Positions 1 through 6,584 of a stretch of 23,337 nt of DNA are shown here, in pieces (position 1 is the first letter of the stretch; each line of letters begins with the position of its first letter). The notes below the pieces were generated by a model, which saw only the letters and a list, made by a program, of their open reading frames with translations, was not told where the DNA came from and did no database searches. The position numbers and the translations under genes are program-made. This stretch comes from Bacillota bacterium (GTDB taxonomy: Bacteria; Bacillota; Clostridia; Tissierellales; Sedimentibacteraceae). The DNA is taken from the NCBI GenBank assembly GCA_023453025.1, contig JAEXUD010000068.1, forward strand, positions 1-23,337. Reading direction: 5' to 3'.

Positions 1-63
1 ATAGTATACACTATAACGGAGAAAAAGTGGTTGTCGTTAGCCATCTTTTTTCTTTTTTTGCAA

Positions 64-97
64 AAAAACACTACCTTTTTATTCTGGTAGTGTTTTT
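64..97 (-). terminator. Bidirectional intrinsic terminator at the end of the tail operon
   Basis: A perfect 12-bp stem (64-75 with 86-97) has a 10-nt loop and is flanked by A and T runs on both sides. It is the first strong terminator met by the leftward tail/holin/amidase transcript and probably ends it. It can work in either direction. Confidence 0.75.
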
Positions 98-164
98 CTT
101 AGGGGGCTATTTCCCGACTGCCCCTTATATAGAAAAGGTGGACTATTATGCAATTGTTATAAGC

Positions 165-229
165 GGTAGCCTACACTATCCTATGCTTGTACCCATTATC
201 TGTTACATACTATAGGTAGCTTATACTAT
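165..229. repeat. Pair of 15-bp direct repeats
   Basis: GGTAGCCTACACTAT (165-179) and GGTAGCTTATACTAT (215-229) match at 13 of 15 positions and are 50 bp apart. A looser relative, ending in TACACTAT, lies at the very left edge (1-14). They lie just beyond the broken amidase. Their function is unknown; they could mark a recombination edge or a protein-binding array. Confidence 0.4.
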
Positions 230-357
230 TTCCGGGTGCATTCTTCATTGTCTCTGCCAATTTTAACAGCAACGCTTCACCAAACCTGTAAAACTTAACA
301 TTTCAAATTTTACCTCTGCCTGCCCTTGGGCAATCTTCCTCAAGTTTTCATCAACTT

Positions 358-492
358 TCAAGAATGCTTCATCAATGGTATATCTTTCAAATAAGTTGAA
401 TTTTTCCAAACACCCTCGTACTCATAATATCCGGTAGGACCTTTATTGGGATTCCCGGGAGCATGCCCCGGGTCTATCATTACCTTAGCCAT
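358..492 (-). pseudogene. Truncated N-acetylmuramoyl-L-alanine amidase (endolysin) remnant
   Basis: This 44-codon reading frame starts inside the end of the upstream holin gene (8-nt overlap, with a GAAGGTG ribosome binding site). Its N-terminus carries MIDPGHAPGNPN followed by a GPTGYYEYEGVW stretch, which matches the first strand and zinc-ligand His region of Amidase_3-family cell-wall amidases usually encoded right after the holin in clostridial phages. The family needs about 170-250 residues and further zinc ligands (Glu, His), which are absent. After a YLK motif the frame diverges and stops. In another frame, codons without a stop continue for about 45 residues, suggesting fusion to the 3' part of another gene by deletion. 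It is almost certainly non-functional. I see the motif directly; the family role is established knowledge; the deletion is inferred. Confidence 0.7.
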
Positions 493-925
493 TGTCTACA
501 CCTTCTCTATTTTTAAGCATTTCCAATGTTCTTTTAATTATATCCGGTATAGGCACTCCCATTAAGCCTGCATTTTCAATTATGCTTATGGCTTCATTTA
601 CAACATATGCAATTATTACTGCATCTCTTATAATTTCTGTGCCGGTCATTTTATCCAATTGAGCAGCCACCAATACAATCGACAGCGTTACACCTTTTTT
701 AAACAGACCCCTCCATCCGGCTTTACTTTCCAATGCGCCGCTCTCGGATTTCTCTGACTTATTGAATACTCCCGCAACAATCAATCCAGTTATATAGTCG
801 ACAGCCATAAATAACACTAATGTCTGTAATGCCATGTCCCAACCTCCGAGTAAATTAGCTGTTACGCTGCCAATCATGCCTAATACACTTAAAACCTTTA
901 TTTTAAAGTTTTTTATATTCTCCAT
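485..925 (-). CDS. Phage holin, toxin-secretion/phage-lysis (TcdE-like) family, copy 1
   Basis: This 146-residue membrane protein is expected to form pores in the cytoplasmic membrane so that a lysin can reach the wall or particles can be released. The N-terminal half has hydrophobic segments around residues 10-25 and 28-52, including the family's WDMALQTLVLFMAVDYITG stretch. A basic GWRGLFKKG motif precedes another hydrophobic helix, and a conserved GVPIPDIIKRTLEML tail closes the protein. This is typical of phage_holin_4/TcdE-like proteins in Firmicutes. The start is supported by GGGAGG upstream. It sits at the end of the tail operon and its stop overlaps the start of the broken amidase. 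A second copy, about 86% identical by eye, is encoded at 14641-15081. Confidence 0.9.
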   Translation of the reverse strand: MENIKNFKIKVLSVLGMIGSVTANLLGGWDMALQTLVLFMAVDYITGLIVAGVFNKSEKSESGALESKAGWRGLFKKGVTLSIVLVAAQLDKMTGTEIIRDAVIIAYVVNEAISIIENAGLMGVPIPDIIKRTLEMLKNREGVDNG

Positions 926-1047
926 ATTAAATCATCCCTCCCTTCTAAGAACTGTGAACTTCCAAGTATATTATATGTTGACTTTAGGTTTGTTTTAAAA
1001 ATGCTGAAGTTGCTTTTGTGCAAATTCATTTGGTAATATTTTATCCT

Positions 1048-1077
1048 TAGGGAACAAAATTTTCGTTTTGTTCCCTA
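1048..1077 (-). terminator. Perfect 12-bp hairpin at the end of the tail gene run
   Basis: TAGGGAACAAAA (1048-1059) and TTTTGTTCCCTA (1066-1077) form a perfect inverted repeat with a 6-nt loop. It overlaps the stop codon of the 47-codon gene just upstream. In the leftward transcript it is not followed by a clean T run, so it may be an attenuator or RNA-stabilising hairpin between the tail genes and the holin rather than a full terminator. Confidence 0.5.
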
Positions 1078-1218
1078 CTGTGCGAAATAATCTCTAATTT
1101 CTTGTTTATCCTCCTCTGTAAGTTTTACATATGTTGCTAATATGCCATCTAATAATTCCCCTCGATCAAGTTTAATTTTTATTCCTGCTATAATTATCTT
1201 CTTTTGAATTAATGTCAT
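1075..1218 (-). CDS. Small phage tail-locus protein, 47 aa
   Basis: This short gene starts 1 nt after the stop of the preceding gene (TGACATG junction), with a GGGAGGTG ribosome binding site inside that gene, so translation is probably coupled. The product begins MTLIQKKIIIAGIKIKLDRG, has a basic amphipathic first half, and ends in an acidic helix containing LTEEDKQEIRDYF. Small proteins in this position, between the fibre gene and the holin, are common in PBSX-like loci (XkdX and similar), but the sequence is not a clear XkdX match. I cannot assign a function. Confidence 0.65.
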   Translation of the reverse strand: MTLIQKKIIIAGIKIKLDRGELLDGILATYVKLTEEDKQEIRDYFAQ

Positions 1219-1219
1219 G

Positions 1220-1510
1220 TCAGATAGCACCTCCCAATAAATCCGCTTGCAACTCTACAAGTAAATTAATACTTTCGGCTATTTCTACAAGCTCTTGTTC
1301 CTCTACTGATAAAGGTGTTTCAATTACCACTTCACCAACATTTACAATTTTATCCTCGATATATTGATATTTATACCGATTTACATTAGCATTAAGTAGT
1401 AAATAGTCTTCTTGAGATATTTCAATGCCTCCAAACATTTGAGTTGAGTTATTTGTTTCAAGCAGATATATAATATTTTTGCTTTCATCTAAAAACATAT
1501 AATATTTCAT
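1220..1510 (-). CDS. Hypothetical tail-fibre-associated protein (XkdW-position)
   Basis: This 96-residue protein is encoded directly downstream of the tail fibre gene with an AAGGAGAG ribosome binding site 5 nt from the ATG. The N-terminal half has short beta-prone stretches (MKYYMFLDESKNIIYLLE) and an SQEDYLLLNAN motif. The C-terminal third is an acidic helix (SVEEQELVEIAESINLLVEL). PBSX-like phages place a small protein of similar size (XkdW) here, and some phages encode a fibre-assembly chaperone at this point. Position and size support such a role, but no family signature is certain. Its end is coupled to the 47-codon gene that follows. Confidence 0.7.
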   Translation of the reverse strand: MKYYMFLDESKNIIYLLETNNSTQMFGGIEISQEDYLLLNANVNRYKYQYIEDKIVNVGEVVIETPLSVEEQELVEIAESINLLVELQADLLGGAI

Positions 1511-1524
1511 TTGCTCTCCTTCTA

Positions 1525-2811
1525 CTAATAAAATTCAATTACTTCTAAATACCCGACAAATGATGTACTTGAACGCCATACAGTTAATTGTGTATTGGCA
1601 GTAACCTTACCATTTGTAGCATACAGAGAGCTTCCATGATTAGTACTCATTTGTAATACAATACTTTTTGTTGGGTCAACTGATGATATTGTAACTAATG
1701 AACCGCTCTCAACTCCTGTAGCTACTGTAATGCGTTGTTTTGATTTTATTACCCCTGCTTCATACTCTATTATTGTAGCAACACCACTCGCCGGGTCTCC
1801 ACTTACTGTCAAGGTAGTTGAGTTTGTCAATATAACATTCCAATCATCATTAGAACCCTGAGAATATGCTTGAAATATTACTATTGAGTTAGCTGGAACG
1901 ACACTATTAATTGTTTTTGCTCCTGAGCTTGTTACTCTAATACTTTGAATACTTTTAATACCAGTAAAAGCACCGATAACATTAAATATGTTTTTACTTG
2001 CTGCAATATTAGCCGCAATCAAATCAGCATCGCCAGCTATAGTTTGAATCTCGCTCAAATATTGCCCTGCGGCTATTGTTTGATTTGTTGTTCCTGGAGT
2101 ATATGTTTGTGCTGATTTACTCGGTATTGTGCCGGTTATTTTATTTCCATTAACATAGGCAATGGCTCCGGACAACATTTGTGCTGCTGTTGCTGTTGCA
2201 TCACTTGTAAACGTCCCAAGTGTCCCTCCTACCGTTGCACCTGCTTTTATTACATTTGCTGCAAGTCCTGCTATAACTGCTTTTATTTTTCTAAGTCCAG
2301 AATGGAAGCCATAAGCTATTGTATATTCTTGATTTTGTTCGGTCAAATTGACTATATTCTCGGATGTAGGTCCACGGTTAGGCATTGTACCCGTCCTTAG
2401 CTCGCCTTGTGATACTGCCTTTTTGCCATCCAATATATCTGCCACTGTCGCATCTGTTGTACCAATTGACGGGTCTGTTTCTATGGCATCTATGTTGTCA
2501 GCCATAGTTTCAAATGTGGCTGTAGGGGATGTAGATACTCCTTTGTCAGTTATGGCTCCCGCTACGATTGCCTTCCCATTACTGACAGATTGAAAAAGTT
2601 CATTTACGTCTTCTGCTAAATTATTATTTTGTTCCCTAACTTCATTGACTGCTGTAACTAAATCTGATTTATCTTCCGTTTCCAAGTCTGATAATTTTCC
2701 TATTGCTTCGTCAATTATTGCATTATCGTTGACAAAGTCTATTCTCTTGGGGTACTCGTTTCCTTCCCACTGATTAAGCCCCAAGTTTGCTGTTTTGATT
2801 TCACTCGGCAT
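1525..2811 (-). CDS. Phage tail fibre / receptor-binding protein
   Basis: This 428-residue structural protein begins with a short domain (MPSEIKTANLGLNQW, then PKRIDFVNDNAIIDEAI) found at the N-terminus of many Firmicutes tail fibre and neck-appendage proteins, which likely docks on the baseplate. A predicted coiled coil follows (about residues 40-78, SDLVTAVNEVREQNNNLAED). Then come tail-fibre repeats of the type AGAITDKGVSTSPTATFETM and GTMPNRG/GTIPSKS, and a Ser/Thr/Val-rich beta C-terminal region that ends in VIEFY. It abuts XkdU upstream (stop and start adjacent). By family knowledge the C-terminal half determines which cell surface is bound; the receptor cannot be inferred. Confidence 0.85.
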   Translation of the reverse strand: MPSEIKTANLGLNQWEGNEYPKRIDFVNDNAIIDEAIGKLSDLETEDKSDLVTAVNEVREQNNNLAEDVNELFQSVSNGKAIVAGAITDKGVSTSPTATFETMADNIDAIETDPSIGTTDATVADILDGKKAVSQGELRTGTMPNRGPTSENIVNLTEQNQEYTIAYGFHSGLRKIKAVIAGLAANVIKAGATVGGTLGTFTSDATATAAQMLSGAIAYVNGNKITGTIPSKSAQTYTPGTTNQTIAAGQYLSEIQTIAGDADLIAANIAASKNIFNVIGAFTGIKSIQSIRVTSSGAKTINSVVPANSIVIFQAYSQGSNDDWNVILTNSTTLTVSGDPASGVATIIEYEAGVIKSKQRITVATGVESGSLVTISSVDPTKSIVLQMSTNHGSSLYATNGKVTANTQLTVWRSSTSFVGYLEVIEFY

Positions 2812-3363
2812 TTATGCCACCTCCTCATATATTTCAAATTCATCCCATGATAAACTCAACACATCCCATTCATCAAATGTTTTGCTGTGGTTTTCAAATT
2901 CATTCCATGTCATCCACGTATATTCAAAAGAAAGGACTAAATGCGCAGGTTTGATTTCCTCGATTGTAATCGCTAAATCTGCCATATTAGCCGGTATACC
3001 CTTTGACCCGATAAATTTTATTATAAAGCTGTAATTATCCGGATTTTCTATGACTTCAACCTCACCGTTGCTGTATGAAGCCGCGGTATTGGCTATCATT
3101 TGTTTTGTCACAGTTCCTGTGCCTCGTATTTTTGCTCTTATGCGCTCTCTTCTGAACTCATCTGACTTGTTTACATCAACTTGTATTCCATATGTTTTTT
3201 CATATCTGGATAGCAAGGCTGATGCTGTATTGACAAAGCATTCATTAATTGTTTCATCAAAATTACCTGCCAGGGCATTTATTTCATTGCTGAAAATGCC
3301 CTGCAGCTCTTCCATTGTTATATTACCTTTATAATACTCAGGTAATAGTGTCATAAGGTTCAA
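2812..3363 (-). CDS. xkdU: XkdU/YmfQ-like baseplate wedge protein (DUF2313, Mu gp48-like)
   Basis: This 183-residue protein occupies the position after the baseplate J gene, as in PBSX and Mu-like phages. Features of the family are the opening MNLMTLLPEYYKG, a helical middle with RRERIRAKIRGTGTVTKQMI, and a beta segment around PDNYSFIIKFIG. DUF2313 proteins connect the baseplate wedge to the tail fibre. The C-terminus carries repeated WNEF/WDEF-type motifs (W.EF near residues 150-178), an aromatic tail likely to contact the fibre. The start follows the J gene stop directly, so translation is coupled. Confidence 0.85.
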   Translation of the reverse strand: MNLMTLLPEYYKGNITMEELQGIFSNEINALAGNFDETINECFVNTASALLSRYEKTYGIQVDVNKSDEFRRERIRAKIRGTGTVTKQMIANTAASYSNGEVEVIENPDNYSFIIKFIGSKGIPANMADLAITIEEIKPAHLVLSFEYTWMTWNEFENHSKTFDEWDVLSLSWDEFEIYEEVA

Positions 3364-4383
3364 TTATATCACCTCCGTCAGTGTGATAGCTCCGATAATA
3401 GGTATTTCCTCACCACCTATAGTTATATTTGCAGTACCGGAGTTCACAAGAAGCATATCATAGTCCAGCACCCCTTCAGTTGAGAGTAAAATACTTCCTA
3501 TCTTCGCATAGCTTATACTGTAGGTTTCAAATATTGTGTCTTTCAAATATTCGGTTAATACAGCATTAAATGCCGTCCGCACATCACTCATCAATCTGGT
3601 ACCGTCCAATATAACATTTGCAGCAATGTCAATTATCCGGCTTGTAGGACTTGAAACCATAACTGCCGCTCCAATCGGTCTGACTGATTCTATATGTGAG
3701 TCTACTTTTGCCGGCAATGATGCATCTATAGATATATCACTGTCTACAACGAGGACCTTAACCGTTCCCGGTCCGTTCCAAAGAGGAAATACTTTGGCAT
3801 CTCCCACTCCTGGCACTTCCAGCGCCCACATTTTATAATTGTCGGCATTGCCGGATGTACTCGGCGATTGTATTTGAGCATAAAATCTTTCACGCAGATT
3901 CTCATCTGTTTCTTCATCGGTTCCTGAAGTAATTATTCCTGTTAATAAAGCTGTAATTCCTGCCACATTATCGATATTTTCAAGCCTTCCGGTATATTGA
4001 TTGCCTATAGTTCCCGACTGTTCACATCTGGCCTTGTAAATACTTGTTGAAACTGATTCCGTAATCACATAGGTTGTATCTTCCAGCCCCCATCTTGTGC
4101 CGACAGTAACTGCTCCTGTTGTTTCCACCTGCCTTATAGCATAACTTGCAGATTTCCTGCTGATACCATAATCCGCAACCACTCTGTCCAGATATTTTCC
4201 TACGGCGGTATCTCCGCTTACCAAATCAATAAAATTGTTAAGATAAAAATAAGTCTGTGCAAGCTGGTATGCACAAGGTGCAAAAGCATCATAAATAACT
4301 GAGCCTTCCCTCTTGTCCACATCACTTGTAACCCTGCCGAGCATGTCAGTCAGAATAAATTCATATGTCATATCCTCAAACAT
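3364..4383 (-). CDS. xkdT: Baseplate J family protein (XkdT)
   Basis: This 339-residue protein belongs to the baseplate_J family (P2 gpJ/T4 gp6-like), which forms the ring of wedges around the hub. Recognisable features are the N-terminal MFEDMTYEFILTDMLGRV, the DKREGSVIYDAFAPCA segment typical of the family, the YLDRVVADYGISRKSA region and the central EETDENLRERFYAQIQSPSTSGNADNYKMWA block ending in a PGVGDAKVFPLWNGPGTV motif. Its start overlaps the stop of the XkdS gene (ATGA-type junction) and its end abuts XkdU. Length is normal for the family. Confidence 0.93.
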   Translation of the reverse strand: MFEDMTYEFILTDMLGRVTSDVDKREGSVIYDAFAPCAYQLAQTYFYLNNFIDLVSGDTAVGKYLDRVVADYGISRKSASYAIRQVETTGAVTVGTRWGLEDTTYVITESVSTSIYKARCEQSGTIGNQYTGRLENIDNVAGITALLTGIITSGTDEETDENLRERFYAQIQSPSTSGNADNYKMWALEVPGVGDAKVFPLWNGPGTVKVLVVDSDISIDASLPAKVDSHIESVRPIGAAVMVSSPTSRIIDIAANVILDGTRLMSDVRTAFNAVLTEYLKDTIFETYSISYAKIGSILLSTEGVLDYDMLLVNSGTANITIGGEEIPIIGAITLTEVI

Positions 4384-4778
4384 TAAATATTCACCTCCCT
4401 TGATACGGTCAAATTGCCGTAAGAGCTATGTACATCAAAGGTACAATTCAACATATCTCCGGCTTCCGCAAATTGAAAGTTATCAACTTCTGTAATTCTT
4501 TCGTCCCGGAGCAGGCATTCTTGAATTCGCCTCTTCAGCTCAATTTTCACATAATTCTTATCCTTACCTATGAGATTTTCCAGCTCAATCCCATAATAAA
4601 AGCTATATATGGGATACTCATACTTTTCCGTATTAAGCACCTTATATATAGCCTGCTCAAGAGCTTTCAATCCGTCCGTAAATCCTTGAATACTTGTCTG
4701 TGACAATTTATATGTCCGGGTTGTTTTGACTTCCTCTGTAACTTTTGTATCTGCATCAATTTTTCCTCTTGGTATCAT
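4383..4778 (-). CDS. xkdS: XkdS-like baseplate protein (DUF2634, gp25-like)
   Basis: This 131-residue protein lies between the spike-type gene and baseplate J, the standard place for DUF2634/XkdS. It shows the family's TYKLSQTSIQGFTDGLKALEQAIY block, then YEYPIYSFYYGIELENLIGK and a C-terminal DERITEVDNFQF segment, resembling the gp25/lysozyme-like wedge fold. Proteins of this type initiate sheath polymerisation at the baseplate. It overlaps its neighbours by a few bases at both ends, consistent with coupled translation. Confidence 0.9.
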   Translation of the reverse strand: MIPRGKIDADTKVTEEVKTTRTYKLSQTSIQGFTDGLKALEQAIYKVLNTEKYEYPIYSFYYGIELENLIGKDKNYVKIELKRRIQECLLRDERITEVDNFQFAEAGDMLNCTFDVHSSYGNLTVSREVNI

Positions 4779-5008
4779 TCTTCTATCACCTCCAAGATAT
4801 AGAACTGCTGGCCGCCGTGATTTCTCAATAATCTTACCTTGCGGCCGGCAACTAAAGAGCCTTTTAGGTTCCCTACTACTAATTCATTCGGAATGATGAG
4901 CTTGTCACTTATTTTAATTCCGCCGGATGCCACTGTTCCGACCATCAGGCTGCATAGCTTAGCATTATTAAGATAATTTTGAACAATTGTTTTTATTTCA
5001 TTAATCAT
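4775..5008 (-). CDS. xkdR: XkdR-like protein (DUF2577)
   Basis: This 77-residue protein fits DUF2577 in size and position. The first helix (MINEIKTIVQNYLNN) is followed by a small beta domain with VGTVASGGIKISDKLIIP and a C-terminal GRKVRLLRNHGGQQFYIL motif, which resembles OB-like domains of baseplate spike or hub accessory proteins. It overlaps XkdQ upstream and XkdS downstream by 4 nt each, so all three are likely translated in coupled fashion. Confidence 0.85.
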   Translation of the reverse strand: MINEIKTIVQNYLNNAKLCSLMVGTVASGGIKISDKLIIPNELVVGNLKGSLVAGRKVRLLRNHGGQQFYILEVIEE

Positions 5009-5943
5009 ATAAACACCTCTAACGACATTGTATGAACAGGAAGAAATTTATGAGTAACAGATTGAACTATCAGGCTTTTGCCAAGCTCTGCATCTTCAAT
5101 TCTGCCATAAAAACTGCTTCCTGCTCTGACTCTTGTATCGCCCAGACATTCCAGGCTCAATGATTCGACTTCCCTGTTATATATCTGAAGAAGCATATCT
5201 GCCTTTGATCTTGCCTGAGATGGGTTTAAATTCTTGTCAAGAACTTCAAAATATTGCAGCATACCAAACCTGTCAATCGAATTTCCATCTTTTGCAATAT
5301 AAACATCTCTCTTACCCGACGATTCATTATCACTTACAAGCTTTATCTGATTATAAAAGCTATCTTCTATGGACTTTTCAAAGCTATAGTCATAGCATAG
5401 GCTTTCATCTCCCAATACAAGGTCAAGTTTTAAATCTGTGAGATTGCGCAGAGAAATTTCGCCAAATTCATCCTTCAACGAATACCACTTACCCTTATTT
5501 GTCAATGTTTCCTTTATACCGTCATAGATTATATCCAGCCATGTTTTATCATCCTGGGCACTTGTGGCAAGAATATAGCCTGTATCAGACAAATTTCCTG
5601 TTTTCAGTTCAAAATACAGACACATCTTCTTAATTAAATCAGTTATAGTATTGTTTTTTATCATTATCGAATCTTTAGCTTTGCAATATCTGAGCTGATC
5701 ATATGCGGTAACAGATATCTCATCTTTGCTGTTTCTGCCGTGCTTGAAGACGTAACCGTAAAATATACCTGTATCGTCATATTTGAATGTTATTAAATTT
5801 CCGTTTTGTATTTTCAGCTCATCGTCAATATAAGAGAATTCAAGCTTACTGCAGCCGTCATTCAGCTTATCGGTGTATGTTACTTCTCTTACAAGTTCAC
5901 TGATATCATACTTTTGTCCGTCTATTTCTGTTAATAATTCCAT
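5005..5943 (-). CDS. xkdQ: XkdQ-like baseplate hub protein (gp27/late control D-like)
   Basis: This 312-residue protein corresponds to the XkdQ hub family, related to T4 gp27 and P2 gpD. It has the N-terminal beta domain of the hub (SKLEFSYID, then GNLITFKYDDTGIFYGYV), the central EISVTAYDQLRYCKAKDS segment followed by a TITDLIKKMC helix, and a C-terminal domain ending SVTHKFLPVHTMSLEVFI. The hub trimer sits at the centre of the baseplate, joining tube and spike. The start overlaps the XkdP stop by 1 nt. Confidence 0.9.
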   Translation of the reverse strand: MELLTEIDGQKYDISELVREVTYTDKLNDGCSKLEFSYIDDELKIQNGNLITFKYDDTGIFYGYVFKHGRNSKDEISVTAYDQLRYCKAKDSIMIKNNTITDLIKKMCLYFELKTGNLSDTGYILATSAQDDKTWLDIIYDGIKETLTNKGKWYSLKDEFGEISLRNLTDLKLDLVLGDESLCYDYSFEKSIEDSFYNQIKLVSDNESSGKRDVYIAKDGNSIDRFGMLQYFEVLDKNLNPSQARSKADMLLQIYNREVESLSLECLGDTRVRAGSSFYGRIEDAELGKSLIVQSVTHKFLPVHTMSLEVFI

Positions 5944-6584
5944 TATGGTATCACCAGCCTTTGCCCCGGATAAATCAAGCTTGGATTTTTTATGTTGTTT
6001 GCTTCAACAATCTTATTGTACTTTGAGCCATCGCCATAATATTTTTTTGCGATAGCCCAGAGACTGTCTCCGCTTACAACTACATAAAGTCCTGTTCCTT
6101 TTGGATTCATTTCGATTTCCGATGACTTTCCAAAAATAATCCCTGCTTCGGATTGAACCGGTTTGTAATTAAATTCCTTATATTCAGAGAGTCTAAAGGA
6201 TACATATTTGTCTCCCTCTTCTCCTGCTTTTTCTGTTATGGTAAGCTCTTCAATCAATACAAGGGAATTTATTGCTTCTCCTAACTCGTTGCTTGCTGTG
6301 AAATGTACAGGCTTCAGCTCTTTTCTTAAATCAGAAAAAAGCTTTAAATAGTAATCTGATGTTTTGAAATCTCCCGCATTCTCAACATAATGACACAAGC
6401 TATGCGGAAATTCTGCATCAAAGCTATACTTTGTAAGCTCCATATGGGTTGGTACTACTATTTGCCCCAGCTTTAATATATTATACTTTTCATTGGCCTG
6501 CGCAATTGATATTTCTATCTGCTCTGGGTTAACAGGTAATGCATGTGTTTCATTGTTATATTTAAAAGATACTGAGTAGCTCAT
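5943..6584 (-). CDS. xkdP: XkdP-like LysM-domain tail/baseplate protein
   Basis: This 213-residue protein has an XkdP N-terminal domain (about residues 1-150, starting MSYSVSFKYNNETHALPVNPEQ) and a C-terminal LysM domain (about 163-213) with YVVVSGDSLWAIAKKYYG and ending in LIYPGQRLVIP. XkdP-type proteins lie between tape measure and hub in PBSX-like tails, where the LysM part may contact peptidoglycan or assist tube-hub joining. It overlaps the tape measure stop and the hub start by 1 nt at either end. Confidence 0.92.
   Translation of the reverse strand: MSYSVSFKYNNETHALPVNPEQIEISIAQANEKYNILKLGQIVVPTHMELTKYSFDAEFPHSLCHYVENAGDFKTSDYYLKLFSDLRKELKPVHFTASNELGEAINSLVLIEELTITEKAGEEGDKYVSFRLSEYKEFNYKPVQSEAGIIFGKSSEIEMNPKGTGLYVVVSGDSLWAIAKKYYGDGSKYNKIVEANNIKNPSLIYPGQRLVIP

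Larger units (their letters stand above)
1..357. other. Gene-poor left edge of the tail locus
   Basis: I see no convincing gene here. A 62-codon open frame on the plus strand (27-215) crosses a strong terminator hairpin and has no recognisable family, so I do not call it. On the minus strand, a frame continuing out of the broken amidase gene stays open to about position 270 and then stops; it may be the tail of another gene fused by deletion. The stretch also contains a terminator (64-97) and a 15-bp direct repeat (165-179 and 215-229). Confidence 0.5.

Noticed and set aside
27..215. 62-codon plus-strand frame with a GGAG-like site upstream
   Set aside because: It runs through a strong terminator hairpin (64-97), has no family resemblance, and the region is downstream of the leftward operon.
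2179..2400. Cysteine-rich small plus-strand frame
   Set aside because: It is antisense to the tail fibre gene; the Cys run comes from reading Ala/Gly/Thr codons in the wrong frame.
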